Positions 24,464 to 31,984 of a stretch of 64,000 nt of DNA are shown piece after piece; position 1 is the first letter of the stretch, and each line of letters starts with the position of its first letter. Position numbers and translations under genes: made by a program. This stretch comes from UBA6623 sp965238125 (GTDB lineage Bacteria; Acidobacteriota; Terriglobia; Bryobacterales; UBA6623), in assembly GCA_965238125.1 (NCBI GenBank), contig OZ250179.1, forward strand, positions 186,001-250,000. Direction: 5' to 3'. The notes under the pieces are model-generated. The model made no database searches, was not told the DNA's origin, and worked only from the letters and a program-made list of their open reading frames with translations.

Positions 24464-25246
24464 ATGACTCGATACAGCTTTCAGTTGTTGCGCTATGTCC
24501 CCAATATTGTCTCGGGTGAGTTCGTGAATATCGGACTGCTGCTCTTCGACCGCGACGAAAAGCTGATCGGGGCGCGCTTCGCCCCCGACTTTCGGCGTCT
24601 GCGCTGTAACCCGTCCGTCGATCACCACTATCTGGAGTGCCTCAGGCAGGAGTTCGAAGAAAAACTCTTACTCGGCGAAGCATTCGCTCCCTATGTCGAG
24701 GGGCTGCGGGCTGATCTGTCGAACACGCTGCAGCTGAGCGACCGGCGCGTGTTCGACGGCTCGGAAGCGGCCGCGGAGGTGGAACGTCTGACCAACGTCT
24801 ACCTGGCGACCCCGCGCCGCGAGGAGCTCGAAGGCGAACCCCGCGAGCCGCGCCCGGGCACCCGCCAAGCCGTGCGGCGTCACGTGGAGGAGAGTTTCCG
24901 GCGCCATGCCTTGTTCGGCGACGACCGCATGCGCAAGCAAGTCAGCGTGTCGTACGGGGGGCCGCGCCTGCGTTTTACCTTCGATTACAGCTACCGGCCC
25001 AACGGCGTGGTCAAATACGTACACGCGCTCGCGCTGCGCAACGACGTTTCCGACGCATCGAAACTGTGTTTCGCCTTTGAAAGAATGCGGACGGCGGCCA
25101 CCGCACCCTCCGAGCTGACCGCAGTCGTGGACGATGCCTTCCCCGACGACACCCGCGAGTTGTTGCAATCGTCGTCGGTGGAGACCTGCGTGGTTTCCAA
25201 GCTCGATCAGATGGCCTACTCGATTCGGCGCGAAATGCGGATTTGA
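24464..25246 (+). CDS. DUF3037 domain protein
   Basis: 260 residues from ATG 24464, preceded by GGAGGAG at ~24449-24455. Opening motif YSFQLLRYVPNIVSGEFVNI then GLLLFDRDEKLIGARFAPDF and RLRCNPSVDHHYLECLRQEF are characteristic of DUF3037, a partner of HipA-like kinases in many genomes. Its own biochemical role is not established; being the partner, it may neutralise or present substrate to the kinase. The C-terminal half is a mixed alpha/beta region with no motif I know. The strong ribosome site suggests it is translated independently of hipA. Confidence 0.82.
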   Translation: MTRYSFQLLRYVPNIVSGEFVNIGLLLFDRDEKLIGARFAPDFRRLRCNPSVDHHYLECLRQEFEEKLLLGEAFAPYVEGLRADLSNTLQLSDRRVFDGSEAAAEVERLTNVYLATPRREELEGEPREPRPGTRQAVRRHVEESFRRHALFGDDRMRKQVSVSYGGPRLRFTFDYSYRPNGVVKYVHALALRNDVSDASKLCFAFERMRTAATAPSELTAVVDDAFPDDTRELLQSSSVETCVVSKLDQMAYSIRREMRI

Positions 25247-25565
25247 TCCGCCGAGCAAATCGCCCGGCGAACGACAGAGGCCTCGCCGACACCTCTCTTC
25301 GCCCCTCGACTCACGGTCAACGGTTCATGTGCCCCGGCGACGCGTAATTCGGCGACAGGTAAGTCGGCGACACGAAACCGTCACGCTGATTCAAGAAATA
25401 TTTTCCGAACAGAATCAACGGTTTAGTGAAATAGCCCGGGCCTGCCCTTGCAGCCGGGTCTTATTCTGGTAACCGGAGCGTTGACGGCGGAACCGGACGG
25501 CCGACAGCTATCTCTCAGTCCGCATTTCTCTCGACGAGATCGCCGCAACGGAAAACAAACACAAA
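25247..25565. other. Intergenic stretch with no recognised feature
   Basis: About 320 bases between the DUF3037 gene and a small doubtful ORF. I see no repeat or RNA signature. Confidence 0.45.
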
Positions 25566-25748
25566 ATGGCAAACCGACGCGAAACACTACAGCAACGCCT
25601 CGACCGCATCGAGAAGCGGGCGCCCCAGCGAAACAAGCGGATTATCGTCGTCACTAACGGGCCTTCGCGCGATCAAGAACCCGAAGCCGATGACGCCCAG
25701 GATGTCCCAACGGACGAAGCCCCTCCCGCCGACGGCGAAGTTGAATAA
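25566..25748 (+). CDS. Possible small acidic protein
   Basis: 60 residues, MANRRETLQQRLDRIEKRAP then an acidic Pro/Glu/Asp-rich tail. A basic helical N-terminus with an acidic tail can be real, but there is no good Shine-Dalgarno and no known relative. It may simply be an open frame in non-coding DNA. Confidence 0.3.
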   Translation: MANRRETLQQRLDRIEKRAPQRNKRIIVVTNGPSRDQEPEADDAQDVPTDEAPPADGEVE

Positions 25749-25925
25749 CACGTGTTGCGCGTCGCGCCCTTAGGTCTCGGGGCGTTGCCGGTACTGTGGG
25801 ATAGGTGCCGGGGGCGCCCCCAAACCCAGATACAGAGCCCTGAGCACAAGCGACGGGCCAAGCGGTCAAGCAACCCACCCCTGCAAGCCCGCCCAACCCA
25901 ACCAAGCCGCCCGACTTAATACCAG

Positions 25926-25945
25926 CCCTGGGCGCAAGCCCAGGG
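25926..25945. repeat. Perfect 8-bp hairpin with GCAA tetraloop
   Basis: CCCTGGGC (25926-25933), GCAA, GCCCAGGG (25938-25945). A GNRA loop on a GC stem is very stable in RNA. No T-run follows on the plus strand, so it is not a standard terminator. Confidence 0.6.
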
Positions 25946-26115
25946 ACCACAACCCCCAACTGGAACCCTCCCCATCGGCTCAAACCTAACGGTTGGGGCG
26001 CCTTGTGGGCCGCGGTCTATTGCGGCGGGGCTGTTGGTCATTGGCGGCTTGATTGCGGGGTCATCTCGACGGTGTTTGCTGCTTTGTAACTTGTTGTGCC
26101 GGTGATGGTTAGGTC

Positions 26116-26146
26116 GGTCTTGGCTTCGTTTCGCATTTCTTGGTTT
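26116..26146 (+). repeat. 31-bp direct repeat, unit 1
   Basis: Matches 26252-26282 with two mismatches; shared core TTCGTTTCGCA then TTCTTGGTTT. Confidence 0.65.
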
Positions 26147-26251
26147 GGGGTGGTGGCGGACCCCGGTTTTTGCCGTGCTCTTTTGAGCCGGCCGCTGGGC
26201 AGGCCTGGAGACCTGCCCCACTGGGCGGCGCTCCCGGTGGACGTTGAGGTG

Positions 26252-26282
26252 GGTCTTGGGTTCGTTTCGCAGTTCTTGGTTT
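26252..26282 (+). repeat. 31-bp direct repeat, unit 2
   Basis: Second copy of the unit at 26116-26146, 136 bp downstream. Confidence 0.65.
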
Positions 26283-26326
26283 TGGCGGCTACCTGGTTGG
26301 CCGGCGGCCAATGGGGTGGGGGAGAT

Positions 26327-26344
26327 GTCGCCATTCCTGGCGAC
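26327..26344. repeat. GTCGCCA dyad, copy 1
   Basis: GTCGCCA-TTCC-TGGCGAC, perfect 7-bp arms. The same dyad occurs at 26469, 48536 and 59286. Confidence 0.75.
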
Positions 26345-26468
26345 ACCTCTCGCCTGGAGGCGCGCGCCACGTCGGGAGTCCACGTCGTGGTTGGCGCCGG
26401 CGAGGAGGTGGACTCAGCTGAAAATCTTTCTTCGGCGCTTGGGGCGTCGCTTGAGATGGGCCCCATTT

Positions 26469-26486
26469 GTCGCCAATCATGGCGAC
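26469..26486. repeat. GTCGCCA dyad, copy 2
   Basis: GTCGCCA-ATCA-TGGCGAC followed by ATGTC, as in copies 3 and 4. It is 90 bp upstream of the aldolase start. Confidence 0.75.
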
Positions 26487-26576
26487 ATGTCTTCTCCCTC
26501 CACCGCCGCCGCGCACCCCCGCATCTCCCTTTTGCTTTACATTCTCTCGCGGCCCACGCTACGATACGAAGTTCGC

Positions 26577-27368
26577 ATGGTCAAGACCGAACGGGAATAT
26601 CGGCAAGACATTGTCGACATCGGTAGACTCGTCTTCGAAAAGGGGTGGGTGGCCGCCAACGACGGCAATATCTCGATTCGCCTGGATCACGAGCGCATCC
26701 TGGCCACGCCGACCGGCGTGAGCAAGGGCATGATGCGGCCCGACGATTTGATCATCGTCGACCACGACGGCAACAAGATCGCCGGGCGTCTCGAGCGCAC
26801 ATCGGAAATCGCGATGCACGTGACGATTTACAAGTTGCGTCGCGATGTGTTGTCGGTCGTGCACGCTCATCCGCCGGTGGCCACGGGCTTCGCGGCGGCC
26901 GGGCTGTCGCTGAACAAGGCGTTGTTGCCCGAGGTTGTGATTGGGCTTGGGTGCGTTCCGCTGGCCGATTACGGGTTGCCCGGAACACCGGCGCTGACCG
27001 AGCCGATGCTGCCGCTGATCCCCAAGTACGACGCCATTTTGTTGGCCAACCATGGGGCCGTCAGCTACGGCAAGGACGTTCATCAAGCGTATTTCCGCAT
27101 GGAAACCGTGGAACATTTTGCCCGCATCAACTTTGTCGCCGAGATGCTGGGCGGCGCTCGTTCGCTGCCGCGCGACGAAGTAGACAAGCTTTTCGATGCC
27201 AGGGGCCGCTATGGAGTGCAGTCCAACGCAGTCCAGCAGCCCGGTTGTCCGATTTCGGCCGAGGACGCCGCGGGCGGCGTCCGAGGGACCGACGGTCAAG
27301 AGCATTTTACCGTCACTCGCGACGAGTTGATGCAACTGGTCGAGGAAGCCGTGCGGACAAGGCAATAG
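26577..27368 (+). CDS. Class II aldolase/adducin family protein with BMC-targeting-like tail
   Basis: 263 residues from ATG 26577; longer upstream starts run into repeat DNA. The fold of L-fuculose-1-phosphate aldolase is clear: NDGNISIRLD, TPTGVSKGMM, VHAHPPVATGFA (zinc His-x-His), PEVVIGLG (catalytic Glu region) and LLANHGAVSYG (third His). It probably splits a ketose-1-phosphate to DHAP and lactaldehyde, as in planctomycete/verrucomicrobial fucose-rhamnose compartments. After the catalytic core (~205) a Gly/Gln-rich linker leads to an amphipathic helix (TRDELMQLVEEAVRTRQ), which looks like an encapsulation peptide. It heads the BMC genes, 25 bp before BMC-H. Confidence 0.88.
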   Translation: MVKTEREYRQDIVDIGRLVFEKGWVAANDGNISIRLDHERILATPTGVSKGMMRPDDLIIVDHDGNKIAGRLERTSEIAMHVTIYKLRRDVLSVVHAHPPVATGFAAAGLSLNKALLPEVVIGLGCVPLADYGLPGTPALTEPMLPLIPKYDAILLANHGAVSYGKDVHQAYFRMETVEHFARINFVAEMLGGARSLPRDEVDKLFDARGRYGVQSNAVQQPGCPISAEDAAGGVRGTDGQEHFTVTRDELMQLVEEAVRTRQ

Positions 27369-27393
27369 AATTCGGAGGAGGTAGGAAATTCAA

Positions 27394-27672
27394 ATGGGCG
27401 AAGCCCTGGGAATGATTGAAACACGAGGCTTGGTCGCCTTGATCGAAGCCGGCGATGCCATGGTCAAGGCCGCCAATGTAACATTGGTGGGCTGGGAAAA
27501 AATCGGGTCGGGTTATGTCACCGTGCTCTGCCGCGGTGATGTCGCCGCCGTGAAGGCCGCCACCGACGCGGGCGCGGCCGCGGCTCGTCGAGTCGGCGAG
27601 TTGCTCGCGGTCCACGTAATTCCGCGGCCTCATACCAGCCTGGACGATATTTTCAATATCTCCGCCAAGTGA
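27394..27672 (+). CDS. BMC-H hexameric shell protein
   Basis: 92 residues with an excellent ribosome site (GGAGGAGGT, ~27375-27383). A single Pfam BMC domain: GMIETRGLVALIEAGDAMVK, ANVTLVGWEKIGSGYVTVLC, GDVAAVKAATDAGAAAA, VHVIPRPH. Such proteins form cyclic hexamers that tile the facets of a bacterial microcompartment and pass metabolites through a central pore. It is the only hexamer gene in the locus and there is no BMC-T, so a complete shell would need this protein alone or other genes elsewhere. Confidence 0.97.
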   Translation: MGEALGMIETRGLVALIEAGDAMVKAANVTLVGWEKIGSGYVTVLCRGDVAAVKAATDAGAAAARRVGELLAVHVIPRPHTSLDDIFNISAK

Positions 27673-27697
27673 GTCCGGCTGAACAAGGACCCCTCGC

Positions 27698-27985
27698 ATG
27701 ATCCTTGCGCACGTCGCAGGTACCGTTGTCGCTACCCGCAAAGACCCTCGCCTGGAGGGAAGGAAGCTGCTCGTTTTGCAGCTCGAGTCGCCGAAAGGCG
27801 ACAAGCGGGATGCATTCCTGGTAGCCGTCGACACGGTCGGCGCGGGCGTGGGCGAGCGAGTGATCGCCGTGCAGGGCAGTTCGGCTCGTATGGCGCAAGG
27901 TTGCAAGGACACTCCGGTCGACATCGCGATCGTCGGCATCGTCGATGAGATCGACCTGGACGAACCCGACGGGGGAGGGGACTGA
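27698..27985 (+). CDS. BMC-P pentameric vertex protein 1 (EutN/CcmL family)
   Basis: 95 residues, starting MILAHVAGTVVATRKDPRLE, then GRKLLVLQ, LVAVDTVGAGVGERVIAVQG and VDIAIVGIVD. EutN/CcmL proteins form pentamers that cap the vertices of the icosahedral shell. It is the first of three adjacent paralogues; the acidic tail (DLDEPDGGGD) is specific to this one. The stop lies just before the next start (GTG 27988). Confidence 0.95.
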   Translation: MILAHVAGTVVATRKDPRLEGRKLLVLQLESPKGDKRDAFLVAVDTVGAGVGERVIAVQGSSARMAQGCKDTPVDIAIVGIVDEIDLDEPDGGGD

Positions 27986-27987
27986 CC

Positions 27988-28281
27988 GTGCGTCTGGGCC
28001 GTGTCGTCGGAAAGCTGTGGTGTTCGGTCAAGGACGAATCTCTTGAAGGCCGTAAGCTGTTGGTGATTCAACCGATTACGGCCGACGGCAAGGATGTCGG
28101 CAACGAGTTGGTGGCCGTCGACGCGATCGGTGCCGGCGCGGGGGAAACCGTCTATTGGTGCCGAGGACGCGAGGCCGCTCTGGCCTTCCGGCCCGACCAC
28201 GTCGGGTCGGACGCCTCGGTCGTCGGGATTGTCGATACTCTTAACGCAAGCGCCGCTGCGCCGCAAGAAGGCGCGCCATGA
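27988..28281 (+). CDS. BMC-P pentameric vertex protein 2 (EutN/CcmL family)
   Basis: 97 residues from GTG 27988, 2 bp after the preceding stop. MRLGRVVGKLWCSVKDESLE, GRKLLVIQPI, LVAVDAIGAGAGETVYWCRG, ASVVGIVDTL. The Trp/Cys residues in the first strand and YWCRG loop differ from its neighbours, so it may make a distinct vertex. It overlaps the third paralogue by ATGA. Confidence 0.95.
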   Translation: MRLGRVVGKLWCSVKDESLEGRKLLVIQPITADGKDVGNELVAVDAIGAGAGETVYWCRGREAALAFRPDHVGSDASVVGIVDTLNASAAAPQEGAP

Positions 28282-28553
28282 TCATCGGACGTGTTGTCGG
28301 CGAGACGGTCGCGACCCAAAAGCATCCGAGCCACGAAGGGCTCAAGTTGTTGATCGTGGCGCCCGCCGACCCGCGGGGAGAACCGCTTGAGGATACCGCC
28401 CCTTTCTTAGCTGTCGATTCGGTCGACGCCGGCGTCGGCGATAAGGTATTGCTCGCGACCGACGGTTGGGCCGCCATGACGGCGATCGATCGCCTCGGTT
28501 CCCCCATTGACGCGGCCGTCGTCGGCGTCATCGATCACGTCGATATCCCTTGA
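28278..28553 (+). CDS. BMC-P pentameric vertex protein 3 (EutN/CcmL family)
   Basis: 91 residues from ATG 28278, overlapping the previous stop by 4 bp, so translation is coupled. MIIGRVVGETVATQKHPSHE, GLKLLIVAPAD, FLAVDSVDAGVGDKVLLATD, DAAVVGVIDHVDIP. Three consecutive BMC-P genes are a feature of the planctomycete-verrucomicrobial-type locus. After it the operon is interrupted by 317 bp of repeats before the dehydrogenase gene. Confidence 0.95.
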   Translation: MIIGRVVGETVATQKHPSHEGLKLLIVAPADPRGEPLEDTAPFLAVDSVDAGVGDKVLLATDGWAAMTAIDRLGSPIDAAVVGVIDHVDIP

Positions 28554-28588
28554 GAATCGATCCGCGGCCAGGGCCGTGCGAGCTTCTT

Positions 28589-28688
28589 GAGCCGCGAAGC
28601 GGCGGCTGGAATATAGCCCAGGGTGGAGCCGAAGGCGGAACCCTGGGTACGGAATCAAATCAGTGCGAGCCCTGAAGGGGCGGCGGGA
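28589..28688 (+). repeat. Dispersed repeat family A, copy 4 (5' part)
   Basis: GAGCCGCGAAGCGGCGGCTG, AATATAGCCCAGGGTGGAGC, GCGAGCCCTGAAGGGGCGG. The palindromic 3' end is absent; the 137-bp MITE begins 10 bp later. Confidence 0.82.
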
Positions 28689-28697
28689 ACGCAGCCG

Positions 28698-28834
28698 ACG
28701 TGGCGTGAGCCTCCAGGCTTGCCGCGCCCGAGTCATCGGGGCGAGTCTTGGATTGCCGCCTTGCGAGGTCTCGCGAATTCGCGGATACGAACCGAGGAAT
28801 CGGTTCGCTGCAAGCCTGGAGGCTCACGCCACGT
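28698..28834. repeat. 137-bp MITE with 25-bp perfect terminal inverted repeats
   Basis: Bases 28698-28722 (ACGTGGCGTGAGCCTCCAGG and on) are the exact reverse complement of 28810-28834. The centre has its own dyad GAACCGA-GGAA-TCGGTTC. It has no gene and sits between the BMC shell genes and the dehydrogenase. A small non-autonomous element is the best reading; its parent transposase is not in the window. Confidence 0.88.
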
Positions 28835-28869
28835 TGGGACAGGTCAATCGTCACCGAAAGGATAGTCCC

Positions 28870-30339
28870 ATGCAACCGATCGCCAACTACATCGAGGGTC
28901 GCTGGTCGACGCCGGACGCGGAGCGCGTCTCGGAAGTGATGAACCCGGCTACTGCCGAGGTGCTGGGAACCGTTCCGCTCGACGGCGGCGCCGGCGCCGT
29001 CGAGGCCGTGGAAGCCGCCGAGCGTGCCTTCCCGGAATGGCGCCGTACACCCGCGGGCGAGCGCATCCAATACCTGTTTCGGTTCAAGCAGCTTCTCGAA
29101 GACAATTTCGACGACATTGCCCGCACGACGACGCTTGAAAACGGCAAGACCTTGGCCGAGTCGCGCGGCGAGCTGCGGCGCGGGATTGAGAACGTCGAGG
29201 TGGCTTGCGGCATCCCCACTCTGATGCAGGGCTACAACCTCGAGGACATCGCCCCGGGCATCGACGAAATCATGATCCGCCAGCCGCTCGGCGTCGTCGC
29301 GGTCATCACTCCCTTCAACTTCCCGGCGATGATCCCGCTCTGGTTCTTGCCCTATGCGCTGGCTTGCGGCAATACGTTGGTTCTCAAGCCGTCGGAGAAA
29401 GTTCCCCTGACGGTCGAGAAAATCGTCGGTCTGCTCGACCGACTCGACTTGCCGTCCGGTGTTGTCAACGTGGCCAACGGAGGCAAGGGGGCGGTCGATG
29501 CGCTGCTCGATCACCCGGCGGTTCGCGCGGTCAGCTTCGTGGGCTCGACGCCGGTGGCGAAATACATCTATGCCCGAGGGGCGGAGCGCGGTAAGCGCGT
29601 GCAGTGCCAGGGCGGCGCGAAAAACCATGTCGTCGTCATGCCCGACGCCGACCTCGACAAGACGGTCGAAATTGTCACCGACAGCGCCTTCGGTTGCGCC
29701 GGTCAGCGTTGCTTGGCCGTCTCGACGGCGGTGACGGTCGGCGAGGCGCGAGATAGTTTTCGCGACGCCGTTATCGACGCCGCCGCTGGCCTTCCCGTGG
29801 GTTTCGGGTTGGATGATGGCGTCCGGATGGGGCCGGTCATCACCTCGCAAAGCCAAACCCGGATCGAGGGCCTGATCGAGCAGGGCGTGGCCGAGGGAGC
29901 GCGGGCCGTGCTCGACGGCCGAGGGGCGAAGATCGCCGACTACGAAAACGGCAATTTCCTGCGGCCCACCGTTCTCGACGGCGTTTCACCCGAGAGCACG
30001 CTTTCGGAAACCGAAATTTTCGGGCCGGTCCTGAGCCTTGTGCATGCTCGGAGTCTCGACGAAGCGATTGAGATTATCGCGGCGAATCCTTTCGGGAATG
30101 CGTCGTCGATTTTCACCGGCGACGGAGCCGCCGCCCGGAAATTCCGCTACGAAGTCCCCACCGGCAATGTCGGCGTCAATATCGGCGTGGCCGCCCCGAT
30201 GGCGTATTTCCCCTTCAGCGGCTGGAAGGCCAGTTTTATGGGGGTCATGCACGGGCAGGGACGTGACGCCGTTGAGTTTTACACCGACAAGAAAGTCGTC
30301 GTCGAGCGCTGGCCGAAAGACTGGTCCCGCAAGTTCTGA
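28870..30339 (+). CDS. CoA-acylating aldehyde dehydrogenase of the MmsA (MMSDH) family
   Basis: 489 residues from ATG 28870 (AAAGG ahead); longer starts read into repeats. It matches methylmalonate-semialdehyde dehydrogenase: NPATAEVLGTV, GVVAVITPFNFPAMIPLWF (Asn150), VSFVGSTPVAKYIY, GGAKNH at 248-253 in place of the ELGG motif with its general-base Glu, catalytic Cys281 in GQRCLAVS, and FSGWKASFMG near the end. Loss of that Glu is the hallmark of CoA-acylating MMSDH. In this locus it would turn the aldolase-derived aldehyde into an acyl-CoA, replacing a PduP-type enzyme. I see no encapsulation peptide at either end. Confidence 0.87.
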   Translation: MQPIANYIEGRWSTPDAERVSEVMNPATAEVLGTVPLDGGAGAVEAVEAAERAFPEWRRTPAGERIQYLFRFKQLLEDNFDDIARTTTLENGKTLAESRGELRRGIENVEVACGIPTLMQGYNLEDIAPGIDEIMIRQPLGVVAVITPFNFPAMIPLWFLPYALACGNTLVLKPSEKVPLTVEKIVGLLDRLDLPSGVVNVANGGKGAVDALLDHPAVRAVSFVGSTPVAKYIYARGAERGKRVQCQGGAKNHVVVMPDADLDKTVEIVTDSAFGCAGQRCLAVSTAVTVGEARDSFRDAVIDAAAGLPVGFGLDDGVRMGPVITSQSQTRIEGLIEQGVAEGARAVLDGRGAKIADYENGNFLRPTVLDGVSPESTLSETEIFGPVLSLVHARSLDEAIEIIAANPFGNASSIFTGDGAAARKFRYEVPTGNVGVNIGVAAPMAYFPFSGWKASFMGVMHGQGRDAVEFYTDKKVVVERWPKDWSRKF

Positions 30340-30363
30340 CGGACGGTCGCCGGAGCCCCGGGG

Positions 30364-31950
30364 TCAACCCGTGATATTGCTCCCTTTGGCGAAGCGATCG
30401 TCGTGGGCCTGTATCAGCAACAGCGCACCGGTGAAGAAATAACCCACCACGAAGATCAGCAGGAACGGCAAAGACGCCCAATTGCCGATCAGCCACGAGC
30501 AGAAAACGCAAAAAGCGAAGTAGCCGCTGGCGACGAGATGGGCGGTGGTAAGCCAAGCCTTAGGACGCTCGGCCGGGCGCGCGGGCCCCGCGGTGGGGCG
30601 TCCGGCGAATTTCGCGGTGCGTTCGAATGGGGAAGGAATGCCGAGCAAGGCTTCGACGACGGCGCGGGCATTTGTCAGAGTCAAGCCGATACCGATGGCC
30701 GGCAGCCACGGCAACAGCAAGAACGTTTTCTTCCAATCCCTTGGAAACAGTTTTTTCTGTGCCAGCAGGTAGAAAGAGCACAGGGAGGCGAACGTTCCCA
30801 GGAACAAGGGAATGTCCCAATAGAGCAAGCGTCCGTCGCCGTGGTGGTAGCGAATCAGCGCCGATGGCGGCAGCAACAGCGACAAGAGAATCATCAGCGG
30901 GAAAGACAGATTGGAGCCCAGGTGAAAGCATGCCTCCCACTTGATTTTCCCGGGCAAGTCCGAGCGCACGAGCGCTGGCAGCGTCTTCTTCGCGGTTTGG
31001 ATCAATCCTTTCGCCCAACGAGCCTGCTGCGTTTGGAACGAAGCCATGTCGAGCGGCAACTCCGACGGCACCTCGACGTGCCCCAGGTAGAGAAAGCGCC
31101 AACCCTTCATCTGGGCCCGGTAGCTCAGGTCGGTGTCTTCGGTGAGGGTGTCGTGCTGCCAGCCGCCCGCGTCTTCGATCATCGACCGGCGCAATACGCC
31201 GGCGGTTCCGTTGAAGTTGAAGAAGCGGCCCGAGCGCGAACGTGCGCCATGCTCGAAGACGAAGTGCCCATCGAGCAGCACCGCCTGAAGGCGCGTGAGC
31301 AACGACTGGTCTCGATTGTGATACGTCCAGCGAGCTTGCACCATGCCGATCGCGGGATCGCTGAAGTAATGGACGGTTTGATGAAGAAAGTCGGGGCGCG
31401 GGGAAAAATCAGCGTCGAAAATCGCGATCAACTCCCCGCGCGCCGCGGCCAGTCCCGCTTGGAGCGCCCCTGCCTTGTACCCGCGGCGGTGAGGCCGGCG
31501 TAGGTGCTCGATCGGGTTCCCTTGCGCGGCAAGGCGCTCGACGGCGGCACGGGCGATTGCGTTCGTTTCATCCGTCGAGTCGTCGAGCACTTGGATCTGG
31601 AGCAGCTCGCGCGGATAGTCCAGCCGGCACACCGTTTCAACCAGGTTTTCAACGACGTAAGGCTCGTTGTAGACCGGAAGTTGCACGGTGACCCTCGGTA
31701 GCCGATCGAACTGTCGCGCGGGGGGGCCAACGGCCTGATCCTGATATTTTCGATACAGATAGATCAGTTGATAGCGATGCAAGCCCCACACGCTCAGCAG
31801 GGCCATCAGCACGAAGTAGAGGGCGACCAAAGCCCAGTCGAAAACGGTAACCTGGTAGGCGCCCGACAGTAGGGCGGCCAACCGCTCGGTCAGTCCCGCC
31901 GATAGCGAGTCGATCTCGATGAGCGCCGACGGCGGCGTGGCGGGAGACAT
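30364..31950 (-). CDS. Membrane glycosyltransferase family 2, cellulose-synthase-like
   Basis: 528 residues. Helices near 38-58 and after 340 flank a cytoplasmic GT-A domain with the processive-GT signature: DDS 123-125, DAD 179-181, TED 270-272 and QQARW 308-312. It resembles CslA/glucomannan-type or AcsAB-type family 2 enzymes that polymerise a sugar from a nucleotide sugar and export it. There is no PilZ domain, so c-di-GMP control is not evident. The start codon overlaps the divergent neighbour's longest frame by 2 bp. The sugar product is unknown; an envelope or matrix polysaccharide is likely. Confidence 0.9.
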   Translation of the reverse strand: MSPATPPSALIEIDSLSAGLTERLAALLSGAYQVTVFDWALVALYFVLMALLSVWGLHRYQLIYLYRKYQDQAVGPPARQFDRLPRVTVQLPVYNEPYVVENLVETVCRLDYPRELLQIQVLDDSTDETNAIARAAVERLAAQGNPIEHLRRPHRRGYKAGALQAGLAAARGELIAIFDADFSPRPDFLHQTVHYFSDPAIGMVQARWTYHNRDQSLLTRLQAVLLDGHFVFEHGARSRSGRFFNFNGTAGVLRRSMIEDAGGWQHDTLTEDTDLSYRAQMKGWRFLYLGHVEVPSELPLDMASFQTQQARWAKGLIQTAKKTLPALVRSDLPGKIKWEACFHLGSNLSFPLMILLSLLLPPSALIRYHHGDGRLLYWDIPLFLGTFASLCSFYLLAQKKLFPRDWKKTFLLLPWLPAIGIGLTLTNARAVVEALLGIPSPFERTAKFAGRPTAGPARPAERPKAWLTTAHLVASGYFAFCVFCSWLIGNWASLPFLLIFVVGYFFTGALLLIQAHDDRFAKGSNITG

Positions 31951-31984
31951 GACGAGGAGTCGTAAAGACGGGGCCGCCGACCGG

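Larger units (their letters stand above)
25749..26576. other. 828-bp gene-free region upstream of the BMC locus
   Basis: Holds a perfect stem CCCTGGGC-GCAA-GCCCAGGG (25926-25945), a 31-bp direct repeat (26116-26146 and 26252-26282, 2 mismatches) and two GTCGCCA dyads (26327-26344, 26469-26486). No protein-coding frame is credible. It would contain the promoter for the microcompartment genes, which I could not identify. Confidence 0.6.

Noticed and set aside
24464..25246. DUF3037 as part of a complete HipBA toxin-antitoxin operon
   Set aside because: No HipB-like helix-turn-helix gene is present; the pair is a HipA-like/DUF3037 module only.
25566..25748. Treating the 60-residue ORF as a confident gene
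   Set aside because: No ribosome site, no relative recognised and an unstructured acidic tail; listed only at low confidence.
28663..28869. N-terminal extension of the aldehyde dehydrogenase
   Set aside because: The frame is open by chance through repeat A and the MITE; family proteins start at MQPIANYIEG (28870).
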